In this document: positions 17,548 through 28,467 of the stretch, in pieces
Layout: each line of letters opens with the position of its first letter
Position numbering within the stretch: the stretch's first letter is position 1
The notes under the pieces: generated by a model
What the model saw: the letters and a program-made list of their open reading frames with translations, nothing else
What the model was told of the DNA's origin: nothing
Database searches by the model: none
Program-made: the position numbers and the translations under genes
Origin: Stenotrophomonas sp. Iso1
GTDB lineage: Bacteria; Pseudomonadota; Gammaproteobacteria; Xanthomonadales; Xanthomonadaceae
Assembly (NCBI RefSeq): GCF_027497995.1
Contig: NZ_JAODBT010000003.1
Span: 186,001 to 250,000, forward strand
Length of the DNA stretch: 64,000 nucleotides
Reading direction: 5' to 3'

Positions 17548-17950
17548 AGACGGCGCTGCGCTGAACGTAGGCGGACGACTGGGAAGTGAGTCTCCCAGGC
17601 TCCTTCAAGTCGTCAATTCTTTGTAGGCGCACTACTGTCTGGTGCAGGTTCCAGACCTGGTCAAGGAGCGTGCTCTCCTCTTTCGTTCTTTGGCCCTGTT
17701 CGTACTCGTCATTCCCGCGCCGGCGGGAATGACGCATCGGGAATCTGCTCGGTTTGTGATTCCCGCTTGCGCTGCGCGTACCCGGGCGACGGATTGACGG
17801 CCTATCCAGTCAACAGCCCGCCTGCGCGGCCAATCCAAATTCAACCTCCGCCGTGCCCGCTGCCCATTCGTGGTGATGACTTCACGCAGGTGCGTCGCTG
17901 CAGCCAGCGGCGCACCCTTCGGATCAACATTCCCTGTAGGCAAGCGCATC
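17548..17950. other. gene-free intergenic stretch after pfp
   Basis: About 400 bases with no credible protein gene. It contains the CATTCCCGC palindrome at 17707-17734 and, just after it, further CCCGC-rich sequence like that beside the copy at 6281. A promoter for the small membrane protein at 17951 may lie at the right end but no clear hexamers were found. Confidence 0.5.
17707..17734. repeat. CGTCATTCCCGC palindrome, REP-like
   Basis: 12-base arms (17707-17718 and 17723-17734) around the 4-base loop GCCG. It is a fuller version of the element at 6281-6302. This GCGGGAATGACG palindrome is a common type of dispersed intergenic element in proteobacteria. Confidence 0.65.
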
Positions 17951-18079
17951 ATGTTCAGGAAAATACTGATCGGAATGCTTGGCTTCCTCATCGTCTGCCT
18001 GTTGGGTGCGGCCGGTTATCGCTTCGGCCAACACCTGGCAGATCAGGACAACAACGCGGCCACTGCTCCGCGTCATTGA
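17951..18079 (+). CDS. small single-span membrane protein
   Basis: 42 residues: a short basic start (MFRKI), one hydrophobic segment from about residue 5 to 23, then a polar tail. It looks like an inner-membrane micropeptide. There is no strong ribosome site. Support comes from the clean membrane segment and a strong hairpin that straddles its stop codon (18064-18097) and would end the transcript. No family was recognised. Confidence 0.5.
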   Translation: MFRKILIGMLGFLIVCLLGAAGYRFGQHLADQDNNAATAPRH

Positions 18080-18097
18080 AACAACAGACGCGGAGCA
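18064..18097. terminator. 11-bp hairpin between convergent genes
   Basis: TGCTCCGCGTC at 18064-18074 pairs with 18087-18097 around a 12-base loop that includes the stop of the small membrane protein. It ends one base before the stop codon of the convergent gene at 18099. No T-run follows on either strand. Confidence 0.5.
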
Positions 18098-18098
18098 C

Positions 18099-18602
18099 TC
18101 AGCGGCAGGATGAACCCTGCACGTCCAACTTCGCTGCATACGCGGGCAATGCAGCCAGTCGGCCGGTGGCGGCCTGTGCCTTGGCGTCTTCCAGATAGAC
18201 CCGGTTCTGGCCTTGCCCGTCCAGCGCTACCTGTTGGCCCGCTGGCTTGCGCCATACCTCAACCAACGCCTGTTGCGAACGACAGGCCGCCGAGGGAATT
18301 CGCACCACTTCATTGAGCTTCCAACCGTTCGCTTCGCTGGGGTTGACCTTCGCGAAGTCCAGAAACATGGCACGCGGTTGGCACTGTTCGCTGGTGCGTA
18401 CCAGTTGCATGTCATAGGGCGCGCCGGCCTCACCGGTGAAACGGCCTTCGATACGGGTACAGGCTTCGGGAATCTGCCGCACCGTGTGCAACGCAGCATT
18501 TGCCTGAGCACTGGCGGCCGGGCGCTCGATCTCGGGCTTGGCATTGGCTGCAAACAGCGGCAGGGGCAGTGCGGCCAGCAGGATCAAGGGGAGTGTTTTC
18601 AT
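18099..18602 (-). CDS. periplasmic protein of unknown function
   Basis: 167 residues with a clear Sec signal (MKTLPLILLAALPLPLFAANA, cleavage near residue 21). The mature protein has four or more Cys residues (CTRIEGRF, EQCQPR, ACRSQQ, and a terminal SSCR), suggesting two disulfides. The N-terminal half, with IPEACTRIEGRFTG, and the C-terminal YLEDAKAQAATGRLA are distinctive but no family was recognised. It is divergent from hppA. The ATG at 18602 is preferred because it starts the signal peptide. Confidence 0.7.
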   Translation of the reverse strand: MKTLPLILLAALPLPLFAANAKPEIERPAASAQANAALHTVRQIPEACTRIEGRFTGEAGAPYDMQLVRTSEQCQPRAMFLDFAKVNPSEANGWKLNEVVRIPSAACRSQQALVEVWRKPAGQQVALDGQGQNRVYLEDAKAQAATGRLAALPAYAAKLDVQGSSCR

Positions 18603-18846
18603 CGTCGGCGATTCCATATCAGCAGGCTGCCGACGTTGCCAGCCTGCTGCTGAACCCTTTGGCAAGGCCTATGGCGGCTGGCGGCCGAGACAGCCGCCAG
18701 TCATACTCGGCGCGCCTCAGTTTGTTTGAACACAGCGACACGTACCACAGCCGCATGCGGCCCGGGTCTGTTCCAGTGCTTCGATCTACCCGGCGTGTCC
18801 CCGCTTCATCCACAGCTGGATGGCATCCACCAACGCTGGAGGGGTC

Positions 18847-20874
<2,028 letters not shown>

Positions 20875-20899
20875 TCGAAGCCAACGGTGCATGACCCGC

Positions 20900-20924
20900 C
20901 CCCTCTCCCGCTGCGGGAGAGGGG
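20900..20924. repeat. CCCCTCTCCCGC palindrome
   Basis: 12-base arms with a single central base, just after the hppA stop, between convergent genes. Same family as copies at 23119-23144 and 49074-49100. It may also serve as the transcript end for hppA. Confidence 0.6.
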
Positions 20925-21004
20925 TTTCAAGGGCTGCAGCGGGCTGGAGTGCTTTTGACCTGCAAGGCCAATGGCCGCAGCTTGCAGCCGGCTGCATACG
21001 CTGC

Positions 21005-21679
21005 TCAGCGTGAACGTGGACGTTTCACGGCGTGTACCCGGCCGCTCAGGCCGCCGCCGCAATAGAACAAATCGCCACCATCGGCCTCCAGGCCGCTGAC
21101 ACTGATGCTGTCCGGCATCTGCAGGCGCTCCAGTACGGCACCTGTCTCTGGGTCGATACGACGGATGTCGCTCTGCTCCGCTTCGCCCGTGGCATGCCAG
21201 AGCTCGCCATCCACCCAGGTCACGCCGGTGACGAAACGGTCGGATTCAATCGTGCGCAGAATGGCCCCGTTGGCGGGGTCGATCTGGTGGATTTTGCGCT
21301 GCCGGTACTGCCCCACCCACAGGCTGCCTTCGGCCCAGGCCATGCCCGAATCGGTGCCGGCACCGGGCGCGGGAATCGAGGACACCACTTCGCCGCTACG
21401 CGGATCGATTTTGTCGATGCGCGCTTCGGCGATCTGATACAGGTGAATGCCATCAAAGGCAGTACCGGCATCGCAGGGCAATGCCAGCGTCTGTACCGGG
21501 TCACCACTGTGCGGATCAAAGGCCACCAGCGCAGCGCCGGTAGCTGCCCATACGTTGCGTCCGTCAAAGCTGACACCGTTGATGCAGTCCGAGCCGGCAA
21601 ATGGGCCGTAATCGCGCACTACCTCGGCCGGGCTTACCTTCGTTGATGCCCGTGCAGGGTTGAGGGTTTCATTGTTCAT
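21005..21679 (-). CDS. beta-propeller (glutaminyl-cyclotransferase/Vgb-like) protein
   Basis: 224 residues, no signal peptide. It is built of repeating blades with a pattern such as GVSFDGRNVWAATGAALVAFDPHSG, KIDPRSGEVVSSIP, QIDPANGAILRTIES and RIDPETGAVLERLQMP, about 42 residues apart, giving five or so blades. This resembles Vgb/SMP-30-like or glutamine-cyclotransferase propellers. It might bind or hydrolyse a small molecule; no catalytic residues could be assigned. It lies 47 bases after the regulator at 21727-22947 on the same strand, so the two are probably one unit, with the propeller as sensor or target. Confidence 0.7.
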   Translation of the reverse strand: MNNETLNPARASTKVSPAEVVRDYGPFAGSDCINGVSFDGRNVWAATGAALVAFDPHSGDPVQTLALPCDAGTAFDGIHLYQIAEARIDKIDPRSGEVVSSIPAPGAGTDSGMAWAEGSLWVGQYRQRKIHQIDPANGAILRTIESDRFVTGVTWVDGELWHATGEAEQSDIRRIDPETGAVLERLQMPDSISVSGLEADGGDLFYCGGGLSGRVHAVKRPRSR

Positions 21680-21726
21680 CGTTGCAATCTCCTGGCACGT
21701 CGGGGATTCAGTGCCTGCCAACGACC

Positions 21727-22947
21727 CTAGTCAATCGGCAGCGCAGCAGGGAGTAACAAGATCGTCGTGAATCCGGTCAGCGGCATCGACCGCCAACGCT
21801 GCGCACGGCCACGTCCACTCGAACGCACGCGCCCGGCCGTTTCCAACTCAACCAAGGCCCGCTGCACGCCGCGCTGGCTCGTTCCCAACGCCAGCGCCAA
21901 CGCGGATGTGGACCATGCCGCGCCATCATCAAGCAGCGCGGCCAGAGCGGCTTGTTCGCCTTCGATCGGCGGCGCCAGCACCATCACCTCGGTTGCCGTG
22001 CACGGCAGCAGGCGGAAGCCGTCCGGCGTGGCTTCAATGCGGGCCTGCGTAACGATTAGTGCTCGCAGGCGGCCGATCTCCACGCGCAGGCGTGCGCGCA
22101 GGGTTTCATCACAATGGCGCATGCCAAATGCGCGCGCGATGAGCGCGTCACGTTCGATACCCCCCGGCCAGGCTTCAGCCAACGCGCGGGCCAAGGCAAA
22201 CAACACCGGGCGCCTTGCCAGCGATTGCCAGTCGGTGCCCACCCGTATGCCACGGCGGCAGGCATCCACGACCAATGCGCCGGAATCCAGCAGCGCCTGT
22301 ACCTGATCGATGCGTAACGCATGCTCGGTACCCATGGCCACACGACGGGCAGCTGGTTGACCCAGCCTGATACAGGCTTCGTCAACTTCTGCCTGCAGCG
22401 CAGGAATGCCCGCACTCCCCGCTGCAACGCGCGCCCGCTCCAGCGCCTCGCGGGCCTCGTTGACCCGCAACCCGCGCAACGCCAGGGCGGCGGAGGTCAG
22501 TTCGGTCATTGCGGCCAACGCGGGGGGCATCGGCCTTCCATCAAGCTGCGCCAGGATGCTGGCGGTCTCTTGCAGCTTTCCGAGCAACAACAAACGGCGC
22601 GCCAAAATCAGCAACGCCTGCAGCGCATTGGCATGATCGCCACGCGATTCCAGAATCGTTGCGATAGCCAGCAGGGGGCGCGACGAACCACCGAGTTCGC
22701 GCATGGCCAGCGACACTTCGGCCTCTGCCAACCCGCAGCGCGCACGCGCCAATACCTCATGCGTCTCGAACCCGCGTCGCGCACGTCGCAGCAGCTCGCG
22801 CGCACGCGCCAGTTCGCCAAGCTGGGCCATGGCAATCCCACGCAACGCCAGCGCTGCTGGATCATCACGCAGCGCAACGTGCTTGAGCGCAGCGAGGACA
22901 TCGCCGGCGGCCAGTGCGCGCGCGGAAGCTGCAATCAGGGAATCCAT
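21727..22947 (-). CDS. SARP-like helical-repeat regulator with winged-helix region
   Basis: 406 residues. The first about 200 are alpha-helical repeats rich in Ala and Leu (ALRGIAMAQLGELARARELLRRARRGF and similar), of TPR/BTAD type. Around 225-310 lies a winged-helix-like region (VVDACRRGIRVGTDWQSLARRP, then CDETLRARLRVEIGRLR) similar to the OmpR/SARP DNA-binding fold, and residues about 330-390 carry a second possible HTH (LALALGTSQRGVQRALVELETAGRV). It is transcribed just upstream of the propeller gene and most likely controls it. This is the reverse of the usual SARP domain order. Confidence 0.6.
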   Translation of the reverse strand: MDSLIAASARALAAGDVLAALKHVALRDDPAALALRGIAMAQLGELARARELLRRARRGFETHEVLARARCGLAEAEVSLAMRELGGSSRPLLAIATILESRGDHANALQALLILARRLLLLGKLQETASILAQLDGRPMPPALAAMTELTSAALALRGLRVNEAREALERARVAAGSAGIPALQAEVDEACIRLGQPAARRVAMGTEHALRIDQVQALLDSGALVVDACRRGIRVGTDWQSLARRPVLFALARALAEAWPGGIERDALIARAFGMRHCDETLRARLRVEIGRLRALIVTQARIEATPDGFRLLPCTATEVMVLAPPIEGEQAALAALLDDGAAWSTSALALALGTSQRGVQRALVELETAGRVRSSGRGRAQRWRSMPLTGFTTILLLPAALPID

Positions 22948-23459
22948 CGGGACAGGCTACCTGCCCGTGCGCAGGTGTGCATTCAAGCCAGGCCTTGCTT
23001 ACGCGTTGTCGGCCGGTTCTTTGGACCGCCGTGTGGCTGCCCTGCAGCGCGCAGGCCGCCGCCTTCAATGTTGTGGTCTTGTCGCGGGGTGTTTGAAGCC
23101 AGAGTGCCCTCACCACAACCCCTCTCCCGCCAGCATGAGAGGGGCTTGTTGTGCAACGAGCCGAGGCGGTACCGGTAAACCCACCAATCCGCCCCCTCCC
23201 ACTTGCGGGCTGAAAGCAACAGGGAGCGAGCTGCTCCTCGACCGCCCTTGCACTGACGCATGGTCCGGGCGCGCGGAGGGGTTCGGGTGAGGGCGCGCTT
23301 CATGCGGCCTCTCCCTCCCATCAACTCATTGTTTTTACGGCTAAAAAATCACATCTCGCGCGGATCTCCCGCTATCCAGGCAGTGGCTTGATGCAGCGCA
23401 ATAAGGGGGCGCGTAGAATGCGTGGTTTCCCCTACACATCACGACTCGGAGTCAGCGCA
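22948..23459. other. 512-base gene-free, repeat-rich stretch
   Basis: No protein gene with coding character. It contains the CCCCTCTC palindrome copy at 23119-23144, a second decayed fragment near 23270-23300 (GGAGGGGTTCGGGTGAGGG), and the ppa promoter near its right end, where TAGAAT at 23414-23419 can serve as -10. Confidence 0.55.
23119..23144. repeat. CCCCTCTC palindrome copy
   Basis: CCCCTCTC at 23119-23126 pairs with GAGAGGGG at 23137-23144 around a 10-base loop. The flank GCCCTCACCACAA matches the CCCTCACCCCAA before the copy at 49074. Confidence 0.55.
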
Positions 23460-24005
23460 ATGAGCCTGAAGCTTGTCTCGCCGGGCAAAAACCCGCCGGA
23501 AGAAATCAACGTCATCGTCGAGATCCCGAAGGATTCGGAGCCGGTGAAGTACGAAATGGACAAGGAAAGCGGCGCGATCTTCGTCGACCGCATCCTCTCC
23601 ACGCCGATGCGCTACCCCTGCAACTACGGCTTCGTGCCGCAGACGCTGTGTGGCGATGGCGACCCGGCTGACGTGCTGGTCGTGCTGCCGCTGCCGCTGG
23701 TCCCGGGCTCGGTGGTGCGTTGCCGTCCGGTTGGCGTGCTCAAAATGAGCGACGAAGCCGGCAGCGACGAGAAGATCCTGGCCGTTCCGGTGGCGAAGAT
23801 TTTCAGTGGCTATGCCCACGTTGAAGACATCAACCATGTGTCCAGCCACTGGCTGGAGCGCATCGGTCACTTCTTCGAGCATTACAAGGACCTGGAAAAG
23901 GGCAAGTGGGTCAAGATCGAAGGCTGGGGCGATGCCGCCGAAGCCAAGAAGATCCTGGTCGAAGCCCACCAGATGTTCCTCGCTCAGCAGGCACAGGAAG
24001 GCTGA
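23460..24005 (+). CDS. ppa: soluble inorganic pyrophosphatase
   Basis: 181 residues, a normal family I enzyme. Active-site residues are visible: EIPKDSEPVKYEMDK (Glu and Lys), RYPCNYGFVPQTLCGDGDPADVLV with the DGDPxD metal site near residue 66, and the later KWVKIEGW. It splits PPi to two phosphates in the cytosol, with Mg2+. Start 23460 is preceded by CGGAGT; upstream ATGs give extra residues without homology. It sits about 2.6 kb from the membrane pyrophosphatase and competes with it and with PPi-PFK for the same substrate. Confidence 0.96.
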   Translation: MSLKLVSPGKNPPEEINVIVEIPKDSEPVKYEMDKESGAIFVDRILSTPMRYPCNYGFVPQTLCGDGDPADVLVVLPLPLVPGSVVRCRPVGVLKMSDEAGSDEKILAVPVAKIFSGYAHVEDINHVSSHWLERIGHFFEHYKDLEKGKWVKIEGWGDAAEAKKILVEAHQMFLAQQAQEG

Positions 24006-24105
24006 TCACCTGCTGCAGGCAGTCATATCTTGACCTCCTGCAGCGACAGCGATCACGTTTCGTCCGTGCGGAACATGACCAGCTGCCAGTGATTCGCTAC
24101 ATTTG

Positions 24106-24128
24106 CAGGCCGGTTATCCGGCCTGTTT
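24106..24128 (+). terminator. hairpin terminator after ppa
   Basis: CAGGCCGG (24106-24113), loop TTAT, CCGGCCTG (24118-24125), then TTT. It lies about 100 bases after the ppa stop and just before the HDOD gene, so it may separate the two units. Confidence 0.6.
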
Positions 24129-24166
24129 CTGTATGTGGCCGTGTGTTTTTCCAAGGGGAATGTGTC

Positions 24167-25282
24167 TTGCGAATCCTGTTAGTCGGTGGCGAAGCCAGCC
24201 TGCCCGCCGAGCTTCTCCAATACGTCGACGATCTGGGCGACGAGTGGGAAGTACAGTCGGTACCCGATGGCAGTGCCGCCATCGTGGCAGTGGCCTCGGC
24301 AACCATCGATGCGGTGATCGCCGCCCCCACCCTGCCCGACCTGTCACCGGTCACGCTGCTTGGCCAGATCCGCACCCTGCGCCCGGAAACCATCCGCATC
24401 GCCCTGATCGATGGTGACAGCAGCCAGCGCGTGCCTTCTGCACGCATCATCGGCGTGGCGCATCGCTTCCTGCCGCTGCCGTTGGCGCCGGAAGTGCTGC
24501 TCGAAGCACTCACCAGCCTGGAGGAGCTGCGTGAGCTATTGGACGGCACGCGTCTGCGCGCCGCCATCGGCCGCATCGAGAAACTGCCCTCGCCGCCGCA
24601 CCTGTATCTGAGCCTGATGCACGCGCTGGAAGCCGACGAGGACAGCAACACCGCCGACATCGCCAAGCTGGTCGCCACCGATCCGGCCATCGCTGCGAAG
24701 GTATTGCAGCTGTCCAATTCGGCATTCTTCAACAACGGCCGCGCGATCTCCGACCTGCGCGGCGCAGTGACACGCCTCGGGCTTTCCACGCTGCGTGACC
24801 TGGTGCTCGCCAGCGAAGTGTTCGCCCTGCCCGGCATGTCTGGCAGCGAGCGCAGCGCCCTGCAGTCGCGTGCACTGATGGCTTCGCAGCTGGCCGCAAA
24901 GATGTTGCCGGCATCCAGCGCCGAACTGGGCGCCACTGCCGCGCTGTTGGCCGACATCGGTCTGTTGCTGGCGGGCGTGCGCGACGAACGCCTGCCGCTT
25001 GAAGCCGGCGACGAGCGTCCTGGCCATGCCGAAGCAGGCGCATACCTGTTGGGCCTGTGGGGCCTGCCGATGCCGATCATCGAAGCGGTGGCCTTCCACC
25101 TGCAGCCACAACGCTCCAACGTGCGCAGCTTCTGGGTGGCAGGCGCGGTGCATGTGGCCTGCGCATTGGCCGCCGGGCACGCGGTCGATGAAGAGTATCT
25201 GGCACGCGTCGGCGTGCTGCCCAAACTGGCGCAATGGCGCGAAATGGCTGACGAAATGATGGGCATCAACGTCGACGCATAA
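24167..25282 (+). CDS. HDOD protein with degenerate receiver domain
   Basis: 371 residues. The start is taken as TTG at 24167 because AAGGGG lies about 8 bases upstream and RILLVGG, the first receiver strand, follows; a GTG at 24143 is the alternative. Residues about 1-110 fold like a response-regulator receiver, but the phosphoacceptor Asp is replaced by Ala (VIAAPTLPDLSP where DMRMPG is expected), so it is unlikely to be phosphorylated. Residues about 130-340 are an HDOD domain (LPSPPHLYLSLMHAL, IAAKVLQLSNSAFF, RLGLSTLRDLVLA). HDOD proteins are non-catalytic relatives of HD phosphohydrolases used in signalling. A terminator follows at 25312. Confidence 0.85.
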   Translation: MRILLVGGEASLPAELLQYVDDLGDEWEVQSVPDGSAAIVAVASATIDAVIAAPTLPDLSPVTLLGQIRTLRPETIRIALIDGDSSQRVPSARIIGVAHRFLPLPLAPEVLLEALTSLEELRELLDGTRLRAAIGRIEKLPSPPHLYLSLMHALEADEDSNTADIAKLVATDPAIAAKVLQLSNSAFFNNGRAISDLRGAVTRLGLSTLRDLVLASEVFALPGMSGSERSALQSRALMASQLAAKMLPASSAELGATAALLADIGLLLAGVRDERLPLEAGDERPGHAEAGAYLLGLWGLPMPIIEAVAFHLQPQRSNVRSFWVAGAVHVACALAAGHAVDEEYLARVGVLPKLAQWREMADEMMGINVDA

Positions 25283-25311
25283 GTTCCGACGAAGCACACC
25301 GAAGCAGATCA

Positions 25312-25339
25312 ACGGCCGCCTTGTGCGGCCGTTTTTTTT
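25312..25339 (+). terminator. intrinsic terminator of the HDOD gene
   Basis: ACGGCCGC (25312-25319), 5-base loop, GCGGCCGT (25325-25332), then a run of T. Textbook Rho-independent form. Confidence 0.9.
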
Positions 25340-25487
25340 GCCGAACGTTTCTCGACAGCATGTGTTTAGAGCGCAGTCGTACTCTGCCGTGGCTCAATCG
25401 ATAAGGCACTTGCGGTGCATGGCTCGACACTGCGGCTTGATCACGCAGTTGCGTGATTGCCTGGTTGCGTTGCCAACGATGTGGCAA

Positions 25488-25519
25488 AGAAAAAGGGTGG
25501 GCCCGAAGGCCCACCCTTT
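25488..25519 (-). terminator. intrinsic terminator of the TonB receptor gene
   Basis: 12-base stem AAAGGGTGGGCC with a TTCG loop on the minus strand (25519-25492), followed by a T-rich tail. It lies 27 bases after the receptor stop codon. Confidence 0.9.
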
Positions 25520-25545
25520 GTCATGTTGCACAGAACTTCGATGGA

Positions 25546-28416
25546 TCAGAAGCGCTGGGTGTACTTCATGTACAGGAAACGACCGATGTCAAAGCCACCG
25601 TAGTACGGGAAGCTCGAGTTCGGCGCCGAGAACATGATCGGACCCTGGTGGTTGAACAGGTTGTTCGCACCCATGGCCACGGTCGCATCCCACGGTGCCT
25701 TCCAGCTGACCTGCAGGTCGTGGAAGGTGTTGGAACCGGTCTTGCGGATTGCATCGCCTTCGCCGTTAGCCATGTGATCCGGCTCGGTGCAAGGACGGTT
25801 GGTGATGCAGCTTTCCTTCATGCCCGAGTAGTAACGAGCGGTGTAGTTCACGCCGAAATCGCCGTACTCCCAGTTGACACCCACGTTGGAACGCACGCGG
25901 AACAGACCGGCTTCACCCACGCGACCGATGGTGATGTTGTCACCGGCGCTGTTCTGGCCCTGCTCGTCGTAGCTGGACAGGTAGCTGGTCTGCCAATCGA
26001 TGTTGAACTGACCGATGGCCAGTTCCGGCAGGCGGTACTTGACGCCCAGATCGAAACCTTCGGTTTCCATCTGGCCCAAGTTGGCCAGGCCGTAGGTCAT
26101 AGCACTGATGTGACCGTCGGACGCACGGGTGATACCGGCGCAACGTGCCGCATTACCCAGCACGTAGCAATCACGCAGGATGCGGTCGACGCTGTCGCTG
26201 ATGATCATGTCGCTGATCTCGTAGCGGTACCAATCCAGCGAGATGTCCAGACCCTGCACCCAACGCGGGCTCCACACCAGACCAACGGTCTTGCTGGTGG
26301 AGGTTTCCGGCTTCAGGTTGGCGTTGGCACCGGAGATGAACTGGTCCGGTGTGGCGCACGGGTACGAGGTACACGGCTTCATGCTCTGGTCCAGCTGGGT
26401 GTAACCCAGCGGCACACCAGCGGCGTTGCAGGCTGCGTTGCCATTGACGCTGTTGGTCGAACCCAGGCCGCACGGATCGGTGTACGGCTCGAAGCTGCTG
26501 TTGATGCCACCGTACAGATCGTCGATCGTCGGAGCACGGAAGCCCTGGGCGTAGGTGCCGCGGACCAGCAGCTCGCTCATCGGACGCCACACGAAGCCGA
26601 ACTTCGAGTTGATGGTGTCACCGAAGTTGCTGTAGTCCGAGTAACGGCTGGCAACGTTGAAGCTCAGTTCCTTGGCGAACGGCATGTCGCTCAGAACCGG
26701 GATGTTCAGCTCCAGGTACACCTCATCCAGGTCGTACTTGCCCGACGTGGTGGTCGAACCCAGACCGGTGCTCTGGCCCGACTGCGCGAACGCATCCGGA
26801 ACATAGCGGCCCTGTTCTTCACGGTGCTCAACGCCCATGGCGAAGCCCAGGTCACCGGCCGGCAGGGTCACGATGGAGCCTGCGAGGTTGGCGGTGAAGC
26901 TGGTGGTCTTGGTGATACCGGTGTTGGTGAACTGCGGGAACAGGAAGGCCTGCGTAGCCGCGTCGGCCAGCGAGCCCGGGCCTGCAACGCCGTAAGGCAG
27001 CAGCGGGTTCCACGGACGGCAATCGGACAGCGCAACCGGGTTGGCAGCGCTACCGCACTGAGCCACACCGTCAGCGTTGATGAACGATGCACCCAGCGCC
27101 TGCTCGGCTGCGATCAGGCTCATGTCGCCACGACCGATCTTGGTGGATTCGTTGCGGTTCCACAGCGCGCCGACGTCCCAGTCAAAGGTACGGCCGGCAA
27201 ACTCGAAGTAGCCTTCCACGTTCGGCGCAAAGCGCAGGGTCTTCAGCTTGCTTTCGGTGGTACGCGGCATTTCCCACAGGCGGCGACGGAACGTCGTGTC
27301 ACCGGCATTCGGATTGAACGCACTGTCAGCCGACAGCGGCGTGCCGAACGAAGCAGCCTGGTACGGGTAGCCGGCAATCTGCTGGTCCGTGGTGCGCTCG
27401 TTGTAGACCACGTCCGCATTGAAGGTGATCGCGTCGGTCAGATCGTAGTTGCCGTTGACATACAGCGACTTGCGCTCTATGCCAGTCTGCACGCCCATCT
27501 GCTCGTTGGCGTTGACCGAGTCAGCGGCGGTCTGCAGGCGGTAGTCCGAACGATTGCTGGGGTTGCCGCCGTCCTTCAGCGTGTACCAGAGCACGTCGTC
27601 ATTGGAGACGTAGCCCGGCTGGCCCGCCTTGATGCCCGGCGTGGCGCAGGGGTCGCAGAACGAACCCTTTTCGTTGATGGCGCTGGCGCCTGCACCCGGG
27701 TAGTTCGGGCCGGAGTTGCCGTGGGCACTGAAATCACGATCCTTTGCCCAGACCGGCTTGGCCTTGTAGTACTCGGCCGACATGGTGATGCCGCCGCGCT
27801 CGCCTTCCGAACCCAGGGTCATCGAGTACTGCGTGGTCTCGCCGTCGCCTTCGCCGTACTGGCCGACATAGACGCTGGCTTCAGCACCGTCAAAGCGCTT
27901 GCGGGTGATCACGTTGACCACAGCAGCAATGGCGTCCGAACCGTAGATGGCCGACGCGCCATCCTTCAGGATTTCGATGCGCTCAATCGCGCCCATCGGG
28001 ATCTGGCTCAGATCCTGCAGGCCGCCGGTGGTGGCACCCAGACGCTTGCCGTTCATCAGCACCAGGGTGCGCTGTGCGCCAAGGTTGCGGATGTCGACGT
28101 AGTAGCCGCCCACGTTCTCGCCCGAAGACAGCGAATCCGAACGCGAGATGGCCGGGGAGCCGGCCGAGGTTAGGTTCTGCAGCACGTCGGCGACCGAGGT
28201 GAAGCCCTGCTTTTCCAGTGCTTCGCGGCTCAAGGTCACGATCGGCTGCTGGGTTTCCATGTCAGCGCCACGAATGCGCGAACCGGTAACTTCCAGACGA
28301 TCAAGCGTGGTGGCACCGGCAGCGGCGTCCTGCGCCGAAGCAAAAGCCGGCGTCAGTGCCAGCGCGATGCCAGCCGGGAGCAAGCCCAGCCGCACAGCGG
28401 GAGTACGAAAATTCAT
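25546..28416 (-). CDS. TonB-dependent outer-membrane receptor
   Basis: 956 residues. Signal peptide (PAFASA, cleavage near residue 28), a TonB-box-like stretch TTLDRLEVTGSRI, then a plug (REALEKQGFTSVADVLQNL; DIRNLGAQRTLVLMNGKRL; SAIYGSDAIAAVVNVITRK, about residues 45-175) and a 22-strand barrel ending in YMKYTQRF with terminal Phe. There is no STN signalling domain, so it does not control a sigma factor. Long external loops with paired Cys (CDPCATPG, CVLGNAARC) fit the family of large xanthomonad receptors for plant carbohydrates or peptides; the ligand is unknown. ATG at 28416 has GGAGAG upstream. An AraC regulator lies 51 bases upstream on the same strand. Confidence 0.93.
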   Translation of the reverse strand: MNFRTPAVRLGLLPAGIALALTPAFASAQDAAAGATTLDRLEVTGSRIRGADMETQQPIVTLSREALEKQGFTSVADVLQNLTSAGSPAISRSDSLSSGENVGGYYVDIRNLGAQRTLVLMNGKRLGATTGGLQDLSQIPMGAIERIEILKDGASAIYGSDAIAAVVNVITRKRFDGAEASVYVGQYGEGDGETTQYSMTLGSEGERGGITMSAEYYKAKPVWAKDRDFSAHGNSGPNYPGAGASAINEKGSFCDPCATPGIKAGQPGYVSNDDVLWYTLKDGGNPSNRSDYRLQTAADSVNANEQMGVQTGIERKSLYVNGNYDLTDAITFNADVVYNERTTDQQIAGYPYQAASFGTPLSADSAFNPNAGDTTFRRRLWEMPRTTESKLKTLRFAPNVEGYFEFAGRTFDWDVGALWNRNESTKIGRGDMSLIAAEQALGASFINADGVAQCGSAANPVALSDCRPWNPLLPYGVAGPGSLADAATQAFLFPQFTNTGITKTTSFTANLAGSIVTLPAGDLGFAMGVEHREEQGRYVPDAFAQSGQSTGLGSTTTSGKYDLDEVYLELNIPVLSDMPFAKELSFNVASRYSDYSNFGDTINSKFGFVWRPMSELLVRGTYAQGFRAPTIDDLYGGINSSFEPYTDPCGLGSTNSVNGNAACNAAGVPLGYTQLDQSMKPCTSYPCATPDQFISGANANLKPETSTSKTVGLVWSPRWVQGLDISLDWYRYEISDMIISDSVDRILRDCYVLGNAARCAGITRASDGHISAMTYGLANLGQMETEGFDLGVKYRLPELAIGQFNIDWQTSYLSSYDEQGQNSAGDNITIGRVGEAGLFRVRSNVGVNWEYGDFGVNYTARYYSGMKESCITNRPCTEPDHMANGEGDAIRKTGSNTFHDLQVSWKAPWDATVAMGANNLFNHQGPIMFSAPNSSFPYYGGFDIGRFLYMKYTQRF

Positions 28417-28467
28417 CAATCTCTCCGATTACGTTAGTGGTGTGTTAAACACCCCTGAACGTTACGT

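Noticed and set aside
25453-28173. Open frame of 906 codons on the plus strand opposite the TonB receptor
   Set aside because: It is a shadow of the receptor: low-complexity composition rich in Val, Arg, Gly and His, no domain recognised, while the minus strand encodes a full receptor with signal, plug and barrel.
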